Shown: positions 12,801 to 26,100 of the stretch, piece after piece
Layout: each line of letters opens with the position of its first letter
Position numbering within the stretch: the stretch's first letter is position 1
Origin: Myotis daubentonii
Taxonomy: Eukaryota; Chordata; Mammalia; Chiroptera; Vespertilionidae
DNA: 64,000 nucleotides
Assembly: GCF_963259705.1 (NCBI RefSeq)
Contig: NC_081842.1
Location: forward strand, 67,406,787 to 67,470,786
Direction of reading: 5' to 3'
Position numbers and translations under genes: made by a program
The notes under the pieces: model-generated
Databases searched by the model: none
Told to the model about the DNA's origin: nothing
What the model saw: only the letters and a program-made list of their open reading frames with translations

Positions 12801-15800
12801 TCATAACACATGTTAAAGAACAATAAGGCAGACTTTATTTAGGGGGGACTACTATGATGGGATTTTGTAGAAAAGAAGAGAAATCAGTGCAACTTGGAGT
12901 ACAAGGACAAGTGGAAATTTATAGCCAAGGAGCAGGGTGAGGGGTCAGTGGATGGAAAATTAGTAAAAGGTAATCCTTTGCTAAACTAACCTGGCAGGAT
13001 TTTGGCTGAAGGAAGGCCACAGTGATAAGATATTGTGGGCACGGAATAAGGAATTTGGTCAGATATCAAGGGTAGGGGATTTTTACTAAACTGATAGCAA
13101 GATTCTTCCTAAAACTGGACTAAATGGGCCAAGGACAGAGCCCAAGGCCAAGGACTAGTCAGAAAGAGAACTCAGTAGGGCTGACTCAGTTTGGTTAAAG
13201 GAGAGTCTTTGTCAAGTAATCTCCAGAAGGGTTTGCTGCAGGTTCTCTAAATCAAACATCTCAGTCCTCCTGCATCAACACATGAACGTTCACACTTACG
13301 TGGGTTAAAAGAAGATTATACATAGCACTCCTTCCGTTCAGATAAGTTGTGGAAATCTTCTCTGCTTTGAGGGCACTGTGGTTTAGGAATTGTAGACCTA
13401 TGTAACCAATTGTGTGTTAGGTGGGTCCCAGCAGAGACAATTTGACTGCTTGGCCTCAATCCTCTGTGACTATTGCACAACTTTCTGCAGGCATTTGAGT
13501 TTGTGGTCTCTATGTCTTTAACCATTTTAAACTCTTCTAAAATATTAAGTAATTCCATGCTTTTTCTCTGCTATTTTCCTAGTGACTTACTCATTGAAAA
13601 AATGCCTTATTTGTAAAATGTGGGATTTAGCTTAACGCAGGAACTTCTGCTTATTAGCAATGTTTTACTCCCTCCTTAGAAGAAGATGAGGAAAGTGAGG
13701 AATCAAGTGAGGAGGAATCCAGCTTGGAGAGTGATGAAAATGAGTCTGGATCTGAAGATGAGGTTTTTGATGATTCTTTCTGCCCATCAGGTAAGTTGGA
13801 TAAAACCAGATGTTCTCTGTGAAATAACTATGAATTGACCATACCAAGAAGATCCTTTCTTTTCTTTTTTTTTTTTTTTTTTTTGTCTTCTCAATTATTG
13901 CATCATAATATTTAAGGAAAGGATGGTTTAAGGTATACAAAGTATAGTCTAATGAATACTTTGGGGGGCTCTCTGGGTGGTTGATTTTCTGTTTCTTTAG
14001 GTGGCTATATATGAGTGACAAATGATCTGCCGACAATCTTTAGTCCATTGAGGGTCATTAATTATGCAGCAAGTTTCATTTTATGGAAAAACAAAAGATT
14101 ATTATGTATTTTTAAAATGTTTTTTCTTTTTACAAAGGTGTCCCTTTTTTGACAAACCCATTCACATTTTCATATTTCAAATCTGTTTTGTAAGGGCAGT
14201 TTGTACCAGTTTCCTGGAGATTCTTGGCAATTTATATTCACTGTTTTCACTGGTGAAACCAGTCTGAAACACCCAGACCAATACTCTTACAGTTGCAATA
14301 GGTAAATGATTCTGTAGAAAAAGAATTTCTATTTGATCTAAAATTTATTTTTCTAGTCATTTTATATAAATTATAAATAAAATTTTAAAGTTTAATTCCA
14401 AATAAATTTTAAACCTTGTTTTGATTTTTGAAAATAAGAGTCATCTTAAAATCATAATCTTTATGAGTAGAAGAGAGCTAAAAAATCTTGTATTGCACCT
14501 CGTTATTTTATACCAGGATCCAATGGGTTGAACAGTCCCACAGCTAGTTTAGTGGTAGAACTAGGATTAGAACTAAGGTTCCTGAATTCCATTGTAGTAC
14601 TCTATTATATTTTCACACTAGAGGCCCGGTGTGTGAAATTTGTGCACTGAGGGGGGGGTGTGTGTCCCTCAGCCCAGCCTGCACCCTCTCCAATCTGGGA
14701 CCCTTCAGATATCCCTCTCACAATCTCAGACTGCTGGCTCCCAACCGCTAGCCTGCCTGCCTGCCTGATTGCCCCTAACCACTTCTGCCTACCAGCCTGA
14801 TCACTCCCTAACCACTTCTCTGCCAGCCTGATTGATGCCTAACTGCTCCCCTGCTAGCCTGATTGCCCCCAACTCCCCTCCCTTGCCAGCCCGATTGCCC
14901 CCACTGCCCTCCCCTGCTGGCCCAGTTGCCCCCAACTGCCCTCCCCTGCTGGCTATCTTGTGGCCACATGGGGGCGGCCATCTTGTGCAAGGGCATGACA
15001 GTCAATTTCCATATTACCTCTTTATTATATAGGATTCTTTATCTGTTAGTTGGTGGGTAAATTTGGCTGTTAGTGTAATATAGCAGAAATTGATATAGAG
15101 ACACTTGTACTTGAATCCCATTCTGCCACATGTCAGCCACGTGCCCTCTCTGAGAGTAGGGTCCTCATCTATAAAATGAAAAGAGTAGTTTCTGCCGTGT
15201 AGGGCCTATGAGCCTTGAATGAGATAACATACATAAAGGGCCTAGCACACACAAAGCCTGGCTCAGAGGACTGCTCTGAACATAGTGCTAGTACCGTAAT
15301 CACTATCCTGGTTAGTAACAGTTTCCACCTGGAATAACGGAGCCCCGAGTGTAATGAAACCTTGCTAGTTAGGCCCACAAGTGGACATTAATAATTCTGA
15401 AGCCCCGAAGCCCACACTTCCAGTAGAAATACGTTCCATACCAAATGGGACTTCTCTTTTATTGTGTCTTTTCAGATTGCGATGTGAGTCTTTTTGAACT
15501 GGCGCTTCAACTTCGAGAGAAAAGGCTCGACATTGAGGAGGCCTTAGTTGAAGAGAAGAAAATTCTTGATAACCTCAAAAAGGAATATGATACATTGTCC
15601 AAAAAAGTATGCTTTGCCTTTTTTTCAGGTCTATTTATCCGCCCTCAACATGGTACTCGTTCTCCCAGCTAGAACATTTCAGTTCCATAGCAATGACATA
15701 ATGTAGGATTTTTCCGAAGAGAAGATGTAGGATTTTTTTCCTTCCAGCACAGTTATGCTGGGGGGGGGGGGGGGGGGCACTGGACTTTCTTTTCCTAAAT

Positions 15801-18800
15801 CATTGATTCCCAAACTTTTATGATTACATACTTCTATATATATATATATATATATATAAAAGTGTGGTGCTTGTACCCACATAATAAATGTATATTTATA
15901 TATAAGTTGTATTTATGCACTATTGTACAATATACAGTTGACTCCTAAACAGCAGAGGTCCACTTATAACAGAGGTTTTTTTTCCAGTCAATTCTGTACC
16001 CCCAGGTTTGGCATTTGTAGATTCAACCAACCATTGATGGAAAACAGTAATTCGGAATCTGTGGTTGGGAATCCGTGGATGTGGAGGCCAGACTTCAGTT
16101 ATATGCGGATTTTCAACTGTGCAGGCTTGGCGCCCTTACCCCCACCCCCACATTGTTCAAGGGTCAACTGTGTTCTATATAACATGAAACATTCACAAGA
16201 AGAGAAATTAAAAAGAATAAGATAAAAGTCAATAGAAATAGAAACTCAGATATTTTCTTTCTTCACTTTTTAACTCTGGGTTGTGTGCATCCCATGTCGG
16301 AGACCAGTTAGCTAACCTTTTGGTATAATTATATTGATTAATTTCTCCCTTATCTGCTCATTTTCCCTCTTGGGTATCTTTCCTAAAGCAACATCACTTA
16401 ACTTGATTGATATTCAGAAATATTTTTGATAGATTGCTTCTCCTCTTTCAAATAGGAAATGGTTTGGGAAACGTTCAAGTTTTTAGGAGATGAAGATGTG
16501 CTTCAGAAATACTGTAGTTAGTAGTTTCGTCACTTTAAAGGCTTTCCCCTTTAACTTATTGAGCCTACTATGACCAAACAAGATTCAAACCATTCTGACA
16601 AAGACACACTGTACCAAAAGCAGCTTTTCACGTGAAAAGAGAAGGGAGATGAGGACATGCCTTCTGAGCTCACATTCACCAGATCTCTGCACTCTGGGGA
16701 CATAGGAGTGATGGGAAAAGTGGTGCAGGTCACGACTTAGGATGAAAATACCATACATTTCTGGGCTGCAAACTGGAATCACCCATTTCATCCCAGCCCA
16801 GCAACGCAGATCCTGCTCATGCTTCTCCTTCCTCCCAAGATGCCCTCATTTACCACCTCGGGTATGTGTTTGCTGAATCTTGTCAACATTTCACTCATGG
16901 GGCCTCCCACAGGTCAAAATTGTGGCGAATAATCTGAATGCAGCAGAGGAGGACCTGGAGGCCTATCAGCGAGAGAAGCAGCAGCAGCTGAATGAAATTC
17001 TGGTTGTGATTCCGCTCAAGCTCCACCAGGTGAGGGGCCCAGAGAGGATGTCCCCCTCTGTCTGAGCAGAACCACCCCACCCAGGCCTTTCCCAAGGGTC
17101 ACTGGTGGGGAGAAGAGCAGTCCTTTGCTGAGAATTCTCCCTGTAGAGTGACACGCCAGTCACACCAAAGCACGTGCGTTTCCCGGCGGCCTGCTGTTCA
17201 GCTGTGGAAGTTGAATTATTTCTGGAGAATGGTGAGCCTGGGACTTAGGAGTGGAGTGGCTTGGCAGGTGAAATCTTGGATCTTGCACACGTATCACTTT
17301 TCACACCATCTTTACATAGACGTGAAGTAATAGTGCAAGAATGATCTTCACGTAATGTCTACTCATTAATGACAAACGTCAAGACAAAAGGAAAATTTTC
17401 TTTTTCCCCATTTTGTGTTCATCTCCACCCTCCACTTGAATTATAATATTTTAAAAGACAGAGATACATATCAGTGAGAGAAAAGACTCGTCATACTATA
17501 TTTTGTCAGGTAAAGAGAGGGAGCGCAGTATTTTGGAAGAAAAACCGAGGATCAGCCTTATGTATACATGCGTCTGTGTTGTGTGCTGTTGAGTTGGCTC
17601 TGACCCGGGTGACCCTATGAATGAGGGATGTCTGCAGTGTCCTGTCCTCAGAGCCCTGCTCAGCTCCTGTAGACTCGTGCCTGTGGCTTTCTTTATGGAG
17701 TCAATCCGTCTCATATTTTCTCTCTTTTCCTGCTGCCTTCCATTTTCCCAGCATCATTGTCTTTTCCTGCCTTCTCGCGATGTGCCCTAACTAGGACCGT
17801 TTCAGTTTTGTCATTTTTGCCTTCAGCGATGTTTCAGGTATAATTTGCTCCGTGTAACCTGACGCAACCTGGGTCAGCTGTCTGTAGCAATTTGCCTAAT
17901 GTGCCAGTCCTGAAATGTCCATCCGTCCCATCGTTGTGCAGTTGACGTTAGCCATGATCTGAGTGGGCAGATCTGCCGGCCCCAGAGGGATAATTATAAT
18001 GTGCTTATTCTCCGCGGGCAACCTCCTGCTGTCACCCTCCTTAGTGGTGAGAATACCAAGCCTGCGACAATGACCTAAACAAGGAGCAGAAGGGACTGCT
18101 TGCCCTGTGCTCTCTGTGACTGCACATTTAGTTTGGTCTTTGCTTTGATTTTTGTCTGGTTTTGTTTTTGTCAGATAGAGTATGTGATATTTGGGGAAAT
18201 ACCTACGGACCTTTCTGGAACGCTGGTCTTTTCTAACCACTCCTTGAGCCGGCTCCAAGGCCGCATCGTGCAGCTCCAGGAGGAGAACTCCAAGCAGCAG
18301 AAACTCAACAAAGAGTGGCGGGAGAGACGGAAGCAGCTTATTCGGGAAAAGAGAGAGATGGCAAAAACTATAAACAGTGAGTACCTGGGCCCACCATCAT
18401 CTGGTAATGTCGACTGATACGTAATATTTATTGATAAGAGGGAACTCTCAAGTGACTGTCTCCAACTTTGAAAACACGCCCTGACTGGTTTGGCTCAGTG
18501 GATAGAGCGTTGGCCTGGGGACTGAAGGGTCCCGGGTTCGATTCCGGTCAAGGGCATGTACCTTGGTTACGGGTACACCCCCAGTGGGAAGTGTGCAGGA
18601 GGCAGCTGATCGATGTTTCTCTCTCATCAAACATCGATGTTTCTAACTCTCTATCCCCCTCCCTTCCTCTCTGTGAAACATCAATAAAATATATTAAAAG
18701 AAAACAGTAAGTAACTGAAGAATTAAGAGGAAACAAAAGCACCTTCTCATCTTCCTACTTATTACCTCTCTTACCAATCAGTGATCACTGTCCTATTTTA

Positions 18801-20088
18801 AAGCGATACACCTTCTATCAAAGAAATGATTTCCCTGAATTATAAAAGGGTTTATGTACAAGGAAATGCAGAATAACACAATAATAACCCACGCACCACT
18901 AGCAAGCTTGAGAAACCTTCCTGCTTTCCGTTTCCGCAGGATCAAGTACCAGGCGAGTACATAGGTATGTGCGGGTGTCCACACACACTATGTGAAAGTA
19001 CTCTGCATGCTTTTTAACTGCGATACTATATTATTCATATAATTTTGCAGTTCACTGTATGAAACCAGTTTTTTAGAGTTATCCAAATTGCTACGACAGT
19101 TGTTCATTTTAACTGCTATTACACCGATTTGCAACTGGTGAGCCGCAAGAATTTCTAAAACATGCAATCCCTATTTCATCAGGGGCACTGGCCTCTTCAC
19201 TCTTACGTTGTCAAATAAAAAAATGACAACAGCCAACACAACAATAGCCATCTCATGTGAAGGAATCAAAATTATACCTATTTTTTTGTCAGATCGACAA
19301 AAAATAAAACTTTTTTTGGTGTGCCGCAGAAGTTCAATAATCAGTTTGTGTACCATGGGATGAAAGCAGTTGAAAATCACTGTGTTATTATAATAATCCA
19401 TTGTATGGCTGTAAAATAACTTATTTCTTCAGTCTCCTGTGGATATTTAAGGTATTTCTAATTTTTCATGGTGACAGGCAGTGTTTCAGTAAACCTTCTT
19501 GTATATGTCTCCGTGTGTGTGTGTGTGTGTGTGTGTGTCTCCGTGTGTGTGTGTGTGTGTGTGTGTAGGTGAATCCCAGATGGGGCCCCTGGGTAACAGA
19601 GGGATGTGTATTTTTCAGCTCTCTGCAAAGTTGCCACACTGCCCTCCAAAGTGGTTTTACCATTTCAGCTCCCCTCCCGCCCCCGGCAGTGAGTGACAAT
19701 TGCCCAGGCTTCGTATTCTCATCAGTGCTTGATGCAACCAGGCTTTAATACTTTTGTCAACCTGGTAGATGTTAGATTGTCTTTCATTGTGGTTTTTATT
19801 CACAGTTCCTTGATTCTGGTGAAGTTTAACAACTTCACATACATCTATTTGTGTTTCCTTTTCTGTAAGTTGCCTGTCATGTCCTTTACCAATCTGTAAC
19901 TTCTTTTTTCATCATTTTCTTATTAATTTTAGGGAGTTCTTTGTATATTTTTTATTTGTCCATTAAATGCACTTTAAATCTCTTCTCACTTGTGGCTTGC
20001 CTTTGTCTGTGTTTAGTGTATCTTTTGGGGATATAGACATTTTAAATCTTAATATAGTTCATTTCATCTATTAATTTGTGCTTTGTGC

Positions 20089-20133
<45 letters not shown>

Positions 20134-23100
20134 TGTTTAAGAAATCCTTTTCTGCCCAGGTGACGTGTGGCTCAGTGGTTGAGTGTTGACCCATGAACCA
20201 GGAGGTCATGGTTCAATTCCCAGTCAGGGCATATGCCGGGTTGTGGGCTCAATCCCCTGTGGGGGCCGTGCAGGAGGCAGCTGATCAATGATTCTCTCTC
20301 TTCATTGATGTTTCTATCTCTCAACCTCCCTTCCCTTCTCAAATCAATAAAAACATTTTTTAAAAAGAAATCCTTTTCTGTTTTGAGGTCATAAAGATTT
20401 TTTTATAGTTTTCTCTTTAAGTAGTGTTCTTCACATTTGCATTTTTAATCCATCTGGAACTGGATAGAATAAGATGCAGTATAAAGATTATTATCTTAAA
20501 ATTTTTTTGGTAATATCCAATATATGGGATCTATGTGTAAGTTATTAAGTATTTCAGCTTTAATAAAAATAATATTACTGTAGCATCTACCTTAATACCA
20601 CAGAACTGTACATTTTAAAATGTATCCTTTAAATCATTTTTTGTCATGTGTGTTTTGCTACAATTAAATAGATTTTTTAAAGAAAAGTTGAAAAAAGAAA
20701 ACCAAAAAAGGGAGAATATAGTGGTCAACTAGTCCAGGTTGCTTGGGTTTATAGAGGCCACTTCCCACAGTGCGGAAGGCGCTGCCCTCCAGAGGGCTGA
20801 AGTATAAAGTTTAAGAAGTCCATGTTAGTGCTCCATGTTTGCATAACACTCATTCGAGACACAGAGTTCTCTCAGGTGTAAACCTTGAGGTACTCGTGTT
20901 TCCCACGTGCTTCACGTTCCTTTGGCTTCGGTAGCCCATGAATGCTGTTTATATTTGGAAGCACTATTCATCAAACCAAGGAATAAACAAATAAAAAGTG
21001 AGGAAGCTTCTTTCAGTTTGGGGAAACTAAGTTTGGGAAAATGTGTGAAGGAAATGAAATGAAGGATCACACTTTTGGAGTGTTAGTTAAAATAAAATAA
21101 AACATAGTTCCGCAGTGCAGGAGTTTTATTCAGTGACTTTTAGTTCTCTCACCTCCAGGCCATTTTCTGAAAGCAAGTTGTGAATTTGGTTAAAGAGTGA
21201 TTTCTAATTCTGAGTATGAAACTAGAGTGAGTTCCTTTCCTGTAACCAGTGATGAGAGACCCCACAGTTGGTATGTGGTTGCCTCCTCCCCGCCAGGAAA
21301 GAAGAGAAGAGTCTAGGGCAGTGATGGTGAACCTTTTGAGCTTGGCGTGTCAGCATTTTGAAAAACCCTAACTTAACTCTGGTGCCGTGTCACATATAGA
21401 AATTTTTTGATATTTGCAACCATAGTAAAACAAAGGCTTATATTTTTGATATTTATTTTATATATTTAAATGCCATTTAACAAAGAAAAATCAACCAAAA
21501 AAATGAGTTCACGTGTCACCTCTAACACGCATGTCATAGGTTTGCCATCACTGGTCTAGGGCATGGCGCTGGAAGGGTTACGTTTCCTCCATTCCAAGGA
21601 GGGCACAGCTCACAGACAAGGGGAAGGTGGGTGGCATGTTCCAGAAGCCTTGATGTCCCCAGTGAAATTAGTTGGTCTGATGGAGTCAAAAGGGCATTAG
21701 GTTGGCTCCACAGGGGGATGGTAAGGACCAGAGTCCATGTTGTAGCGCATTGCCATGGGAGAGGTTACCCCCTCAGATGGGGCTAGCTCAGCCGTGAGCA
21801 AACTACGGCCCGCGGGCCGGACCCGGCCGGTTTGAAATGAATAAAACTAAAAAAAAAAAAATGACCATACACTTTTATGTAATGATGTTTACTTTGAATT
21901 TATATTAGTTCACACAAACACTCCATCCATGCTTTTGTTCCGGCCCTCCCGTCCAGTTTAAGAACCCATGTGGCCCTCGAGTCAAAAAGTTTGCCCACCC
22001 CTGGGCTAGCTGGAGGGGAGGCAAGGGGCAGCCATAGGCCAGCCACACTGGGCAAGTAATTTAACCCTTTCATTTGCATCACTGGTTGTCATGGCCACTG
22101 CATTACACACATCGATGGTGTCCCTCCTCACACAGAATAGAAACAAGTAGCCCTCCCTGGTGTGTGCCTAATGGCAGCCTAGTCACTGATCCTGTGACAA
22201 CTCAACCGTAACAATGATACCTGAAGACAGTTTCTGCACCACCACAGAACTGTATCATATTGTACCCCAGGGCCTTCAGACTTCACTTGGGGATGGTCTG
22301 TGACTGAGAAGGTCTCCTTACAAGATCACATTTTCTTGAGGCGCTCAGAACCCGCAGATGGATTTTGCCCAGGTGTTCCAGCATTCTCACATTGGGGAAA
22401 GACAACAAACACAAGTGAAATACATTACAGGTCAGTTGGATATAGTCGTTAAAAAAACACACTAAAAAGGACTGGGAAAGCCAGCGAGAGGTCCCTAGGA
22501 GGATGGGAAGAGCTCTCTGCAAAGGTGACGTGCCTGGTAAGATGCGGCTCTTCCCAGCCGGAGGACCCGGACCTGCTGTTAGTTACACCTTCGGAACTGA
22601 GCGTATTGGACATGTCTCCCACGGGTCTCCTGCTTGCTTTCAGAAAATGGGCTAGACAGAGTGAACCATGTGGCTATTTGGGAAACAGCCTTCCAGGTTG
22701 TGGGAACCGAGATGGGAGAGAGCCTGGCATATCTGAGATGCCAAGGAGTAACCCAAGAGTGAGGTGTGAGAAAGGAGGTGGGAGAGCTAACACCAGCAGG
22801 GAGGGTAGACCATGCAGGGCCTGTGAAACACCACAAGACTTTCATGTTTACTTGGAGTAAGATGGAAACTTTTCTTAAACGCCTGCTCTATTCTTAACAC
22901 TGATACTATAGCGATCAATAATAAAAGACTTACAAATGGACGTGTTTATAATCTAGTTGGAGTCCATTAGCAGTCTGAGGAGGGGCAGGTCAGGTTGCAT
23001 AAGCCAGTGGGGAAGATGAGTCTGTTGAACCTGGACCTCCTGGTTCATAGGTTGACCCTCAACCACTGAGTCCCACCAGCTGGGCTTACACAAGGTTTTG

Positions 23101-26100
23101 AAGTAGATGAACAGATAATGCAGGAATGAGCATTTTAAGTGAAGAGAACAGCAGCTGAGAAGTTAGGAAAAATCAACTGGTAACAAAATCTTTTTCCATC
23201 TTACAAAAGCCCTTCCTGATGATGTTCTTGTTATTGGTATTGTTCACTTGGTAACAATGGGAGCGGTTGAACAGCCTGGTAGTGACTGTCTTCTTTCAGA
23301 AATGGAAGAAACAGTCCGCGATCTGATGATCAGCAAGTTTGGCCGCGTGATAGACCTTGTAGCTCTTCAGACCCTTTCTGTGAATACAACACTTGAAGAG
23401 CTCAGGATCAAGAAACTTCGAAAGGAGATAACGAATGCCAGGGAAATAAAGCAGTGGGAGGTAAGGACGGAGGGCACCTGACCTACTTCGGTTCAGCCTA
23501 GGTGGAGGCAAGGAGTCCTGGAGAGCTGTATGCCGTTCCTGTGAAGCATCTGCATAGCTGAAGGCGGGTCTGTGAGCCCCACTTCCCCATCCTGCCCCTC
23601 TACTGAGAACTTCTGATCTTTTTTTTTTATGTCTTGGAAATAATTTTAATTCAGTAGGAAGATGCACATGGTCTAATGCAGGATATAAAATTGTATATAT
23701 AATATTATTTTAATATGTAAGCTTATATTATAGCTATATAGTAATATATACATATATATTTTAAAATATGCTGAAATATTACCAATATTATCTTTGACTT
23801 TTGTTGGATATGGCTGCTTCATTTTCTTCATTTGTTCTTGTATTTTCAAGCTTATTATAATAGACTAGAGGCCCAATGCATGAAATTTGTGCAAGGGGCT
23901 CGGCCCGCGCAGCCGTGGCGGCTTGCCTAGGCCCTTGCAGCCCCAGTTTCATCCGGAAGGTCGCCTGGAAGGTCATTTGGCTGTCTGGTCTAATTAGCAT
24001 ATTATGCTTTTATTATTATAGACTAGAGGCCCAGTGCACAAATTTGTGCACATTGAAAGGAAATTAATTAGAAGAAATATTTTAGAGGCTGGGAAGGGAC
24101 CACAGGAGGTTGGCTCCAGGGTGTGTCTGGCCCATCTTGCCCAGCCCCAATCAGGGCCCATTGGGACCAGGGAGGGACTGCGGGAGAGCTCCAGGGCAGG
24201 TCCAGCCCATCTCACCCAGTTCCGTTTGGAGCCAATCAGGACCATCTTGCCCAGTCCCCGTCCGGGCGATTGGGGCCAGCCAGCCAAGAGGGGACTGTGG
24301 GAGGGCTCCAGAGTGTGTCTGGCCCATCTTGCCCAATCCGCATCAGCCAGACCCCAGCAGCAAGCTAACCTACCAGTTGGAGCATCTGCCCCCTGGTGGT
24401 CAGTTCACGTCATAGCGACTGGTTGAGCGTTTGGTCGACCACTCGATCAGACACTTAGCATATTAGACTTTTATATATAGATTTTTATATATTCCTTTTA
24501 TGATCAGGAAAAAAGGACATCTAGAAAAACGAAAGCTGGGAAGGATTACCTGGGTTTTCGATAGTCAGAATAACATTGTTAATAAATTAGACCTTGAAAG
24601 TTATTCAGAACAAATTATTGATCTTTAATACTCTTTTAAGGCCTGTGTTTTAGACATGTGGTAAGCATTTATGTCTTTTAGTTATCATCTTTGGAGGGAA
24701 AAGTCTATCAATAATATGTATTTTGAATTGATAGTAACCTCTTGTTTCAGTAGTTTCAAAGCTCTTCTTTGATAGAAATGGGCCCATGAAGAGAATTTGT
24801 CCTTACAGAGTGGGTGGTGGATGGCGTGTTGCATTAACTCTCAGACTAAGCTTTTCCATAGTCATCTTGGGTCCCAAGCAAGTCCCTCAACCTTTCTTTG
24901 TTTCGGGTTCCTCCTTTATAAAATGAGGGGTTAGACATAGTGGCTTCTATGGTCACTTTCAGCTCCAATGACCTGTGATTTTTATCTTGTCTTTGAGGCA
25001 ATATCTGTGTTTAGCTCCAATGATTTGTAGTCTGTTCCAGGAAATGAAGCCACTGAGGCCAAGGGCCTTAACAGTGTATGCACAGTTGGTGTCCTTGCTT
25101 ATTGGCTTTCATTCAAAGTCCTGAGAAAGAAAAATTTAAACTACCAATTAATATATTATACTGTTAAAATAAGAAAATGCAAACCCGGAGAAGAATATGT
25201 ATAAGTGTAACTTTGCCCTGGCCGGCATAGCTCAGTGGTTGAGCATTGACCTATGCACCAGGAGGTCACAGTTCAATTCCTGGTCAGCACATATGCCCAG
25301 GTTGTGGGCTTGATCCCCAGTGGGAGCTTCTGACCTTAAGCCTATCTCCGCCTCCTTACCGTTCACTTAGGAACTAGGCTACCTTGGAATGAAGGCACCA
25401 GAACTGGCATTTGGGGTCCAGTGTGCATGTAAATATGATGGCAAAATGGCATGATTACAGAAAGGCTTCATTTTGAGGTCAACGTTCATGTATAAATGCT
25501 CTAACAGTGTTAGAAACTGAACGGCTATACTCTGAGGATCCTAATTGTGTTATTCTATATAGCATTTACATGCTGTTACAATTTGGAAATTATTAAACTC
25601 TGGGTAACAAATTTTATAACAAGATGCGGACTAGTTAGCTGGCAGGGCCTTAGAAGATGTCCATGCCTATGTCATTCCTAGAGCATGAGGTGAGGCAGTG
25701 CCCAGGTACAGCCTCATTCAAAGACAGGAGCTTTTATGGCAATTTCATGGCCTACAAGTCATTATGACTTCTTCAGTTTACTGTCGAATTTCCTCAGTAG
25801 ATAGGGGAGGTGGAGAGGTTGCCAGTGCTCTCTTGTCTTATCCTTTTTTTATCCAAGATTTGCCACTGTGCTGTGAAGAAGAAAATGGTTGAAGTGCTCA
25901 TGTGATAGGATTGGTCTTCATGAGGGGAATGCTAGACAGGATATGTGCAATCTAACATAATTTATTGGAGCACTAAGAGAACAAAGGAAAGCCACTAGCA
26001 GATGTATGGCCATTCAGGGACTTGGGGGATCCTGGGCCAAGACTGGGGAAAGAGCAACATCTAAAAGTTTTCTGCTTAAATTATCATTCTCCCTTTTAAC

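Noticed and set aside
19510..20131. GT arrays as a possible CRISPR-like or satellite structure
   Set aside because: They are plain dinucleotide microsatellites without spacers.
23248..23481. Apparent short gene starting with Met at 23248
   Set aside because: This is the CFAP44 exon 23300-23460 with intron on both sides; the acceptor and donor are canonical and in phase.
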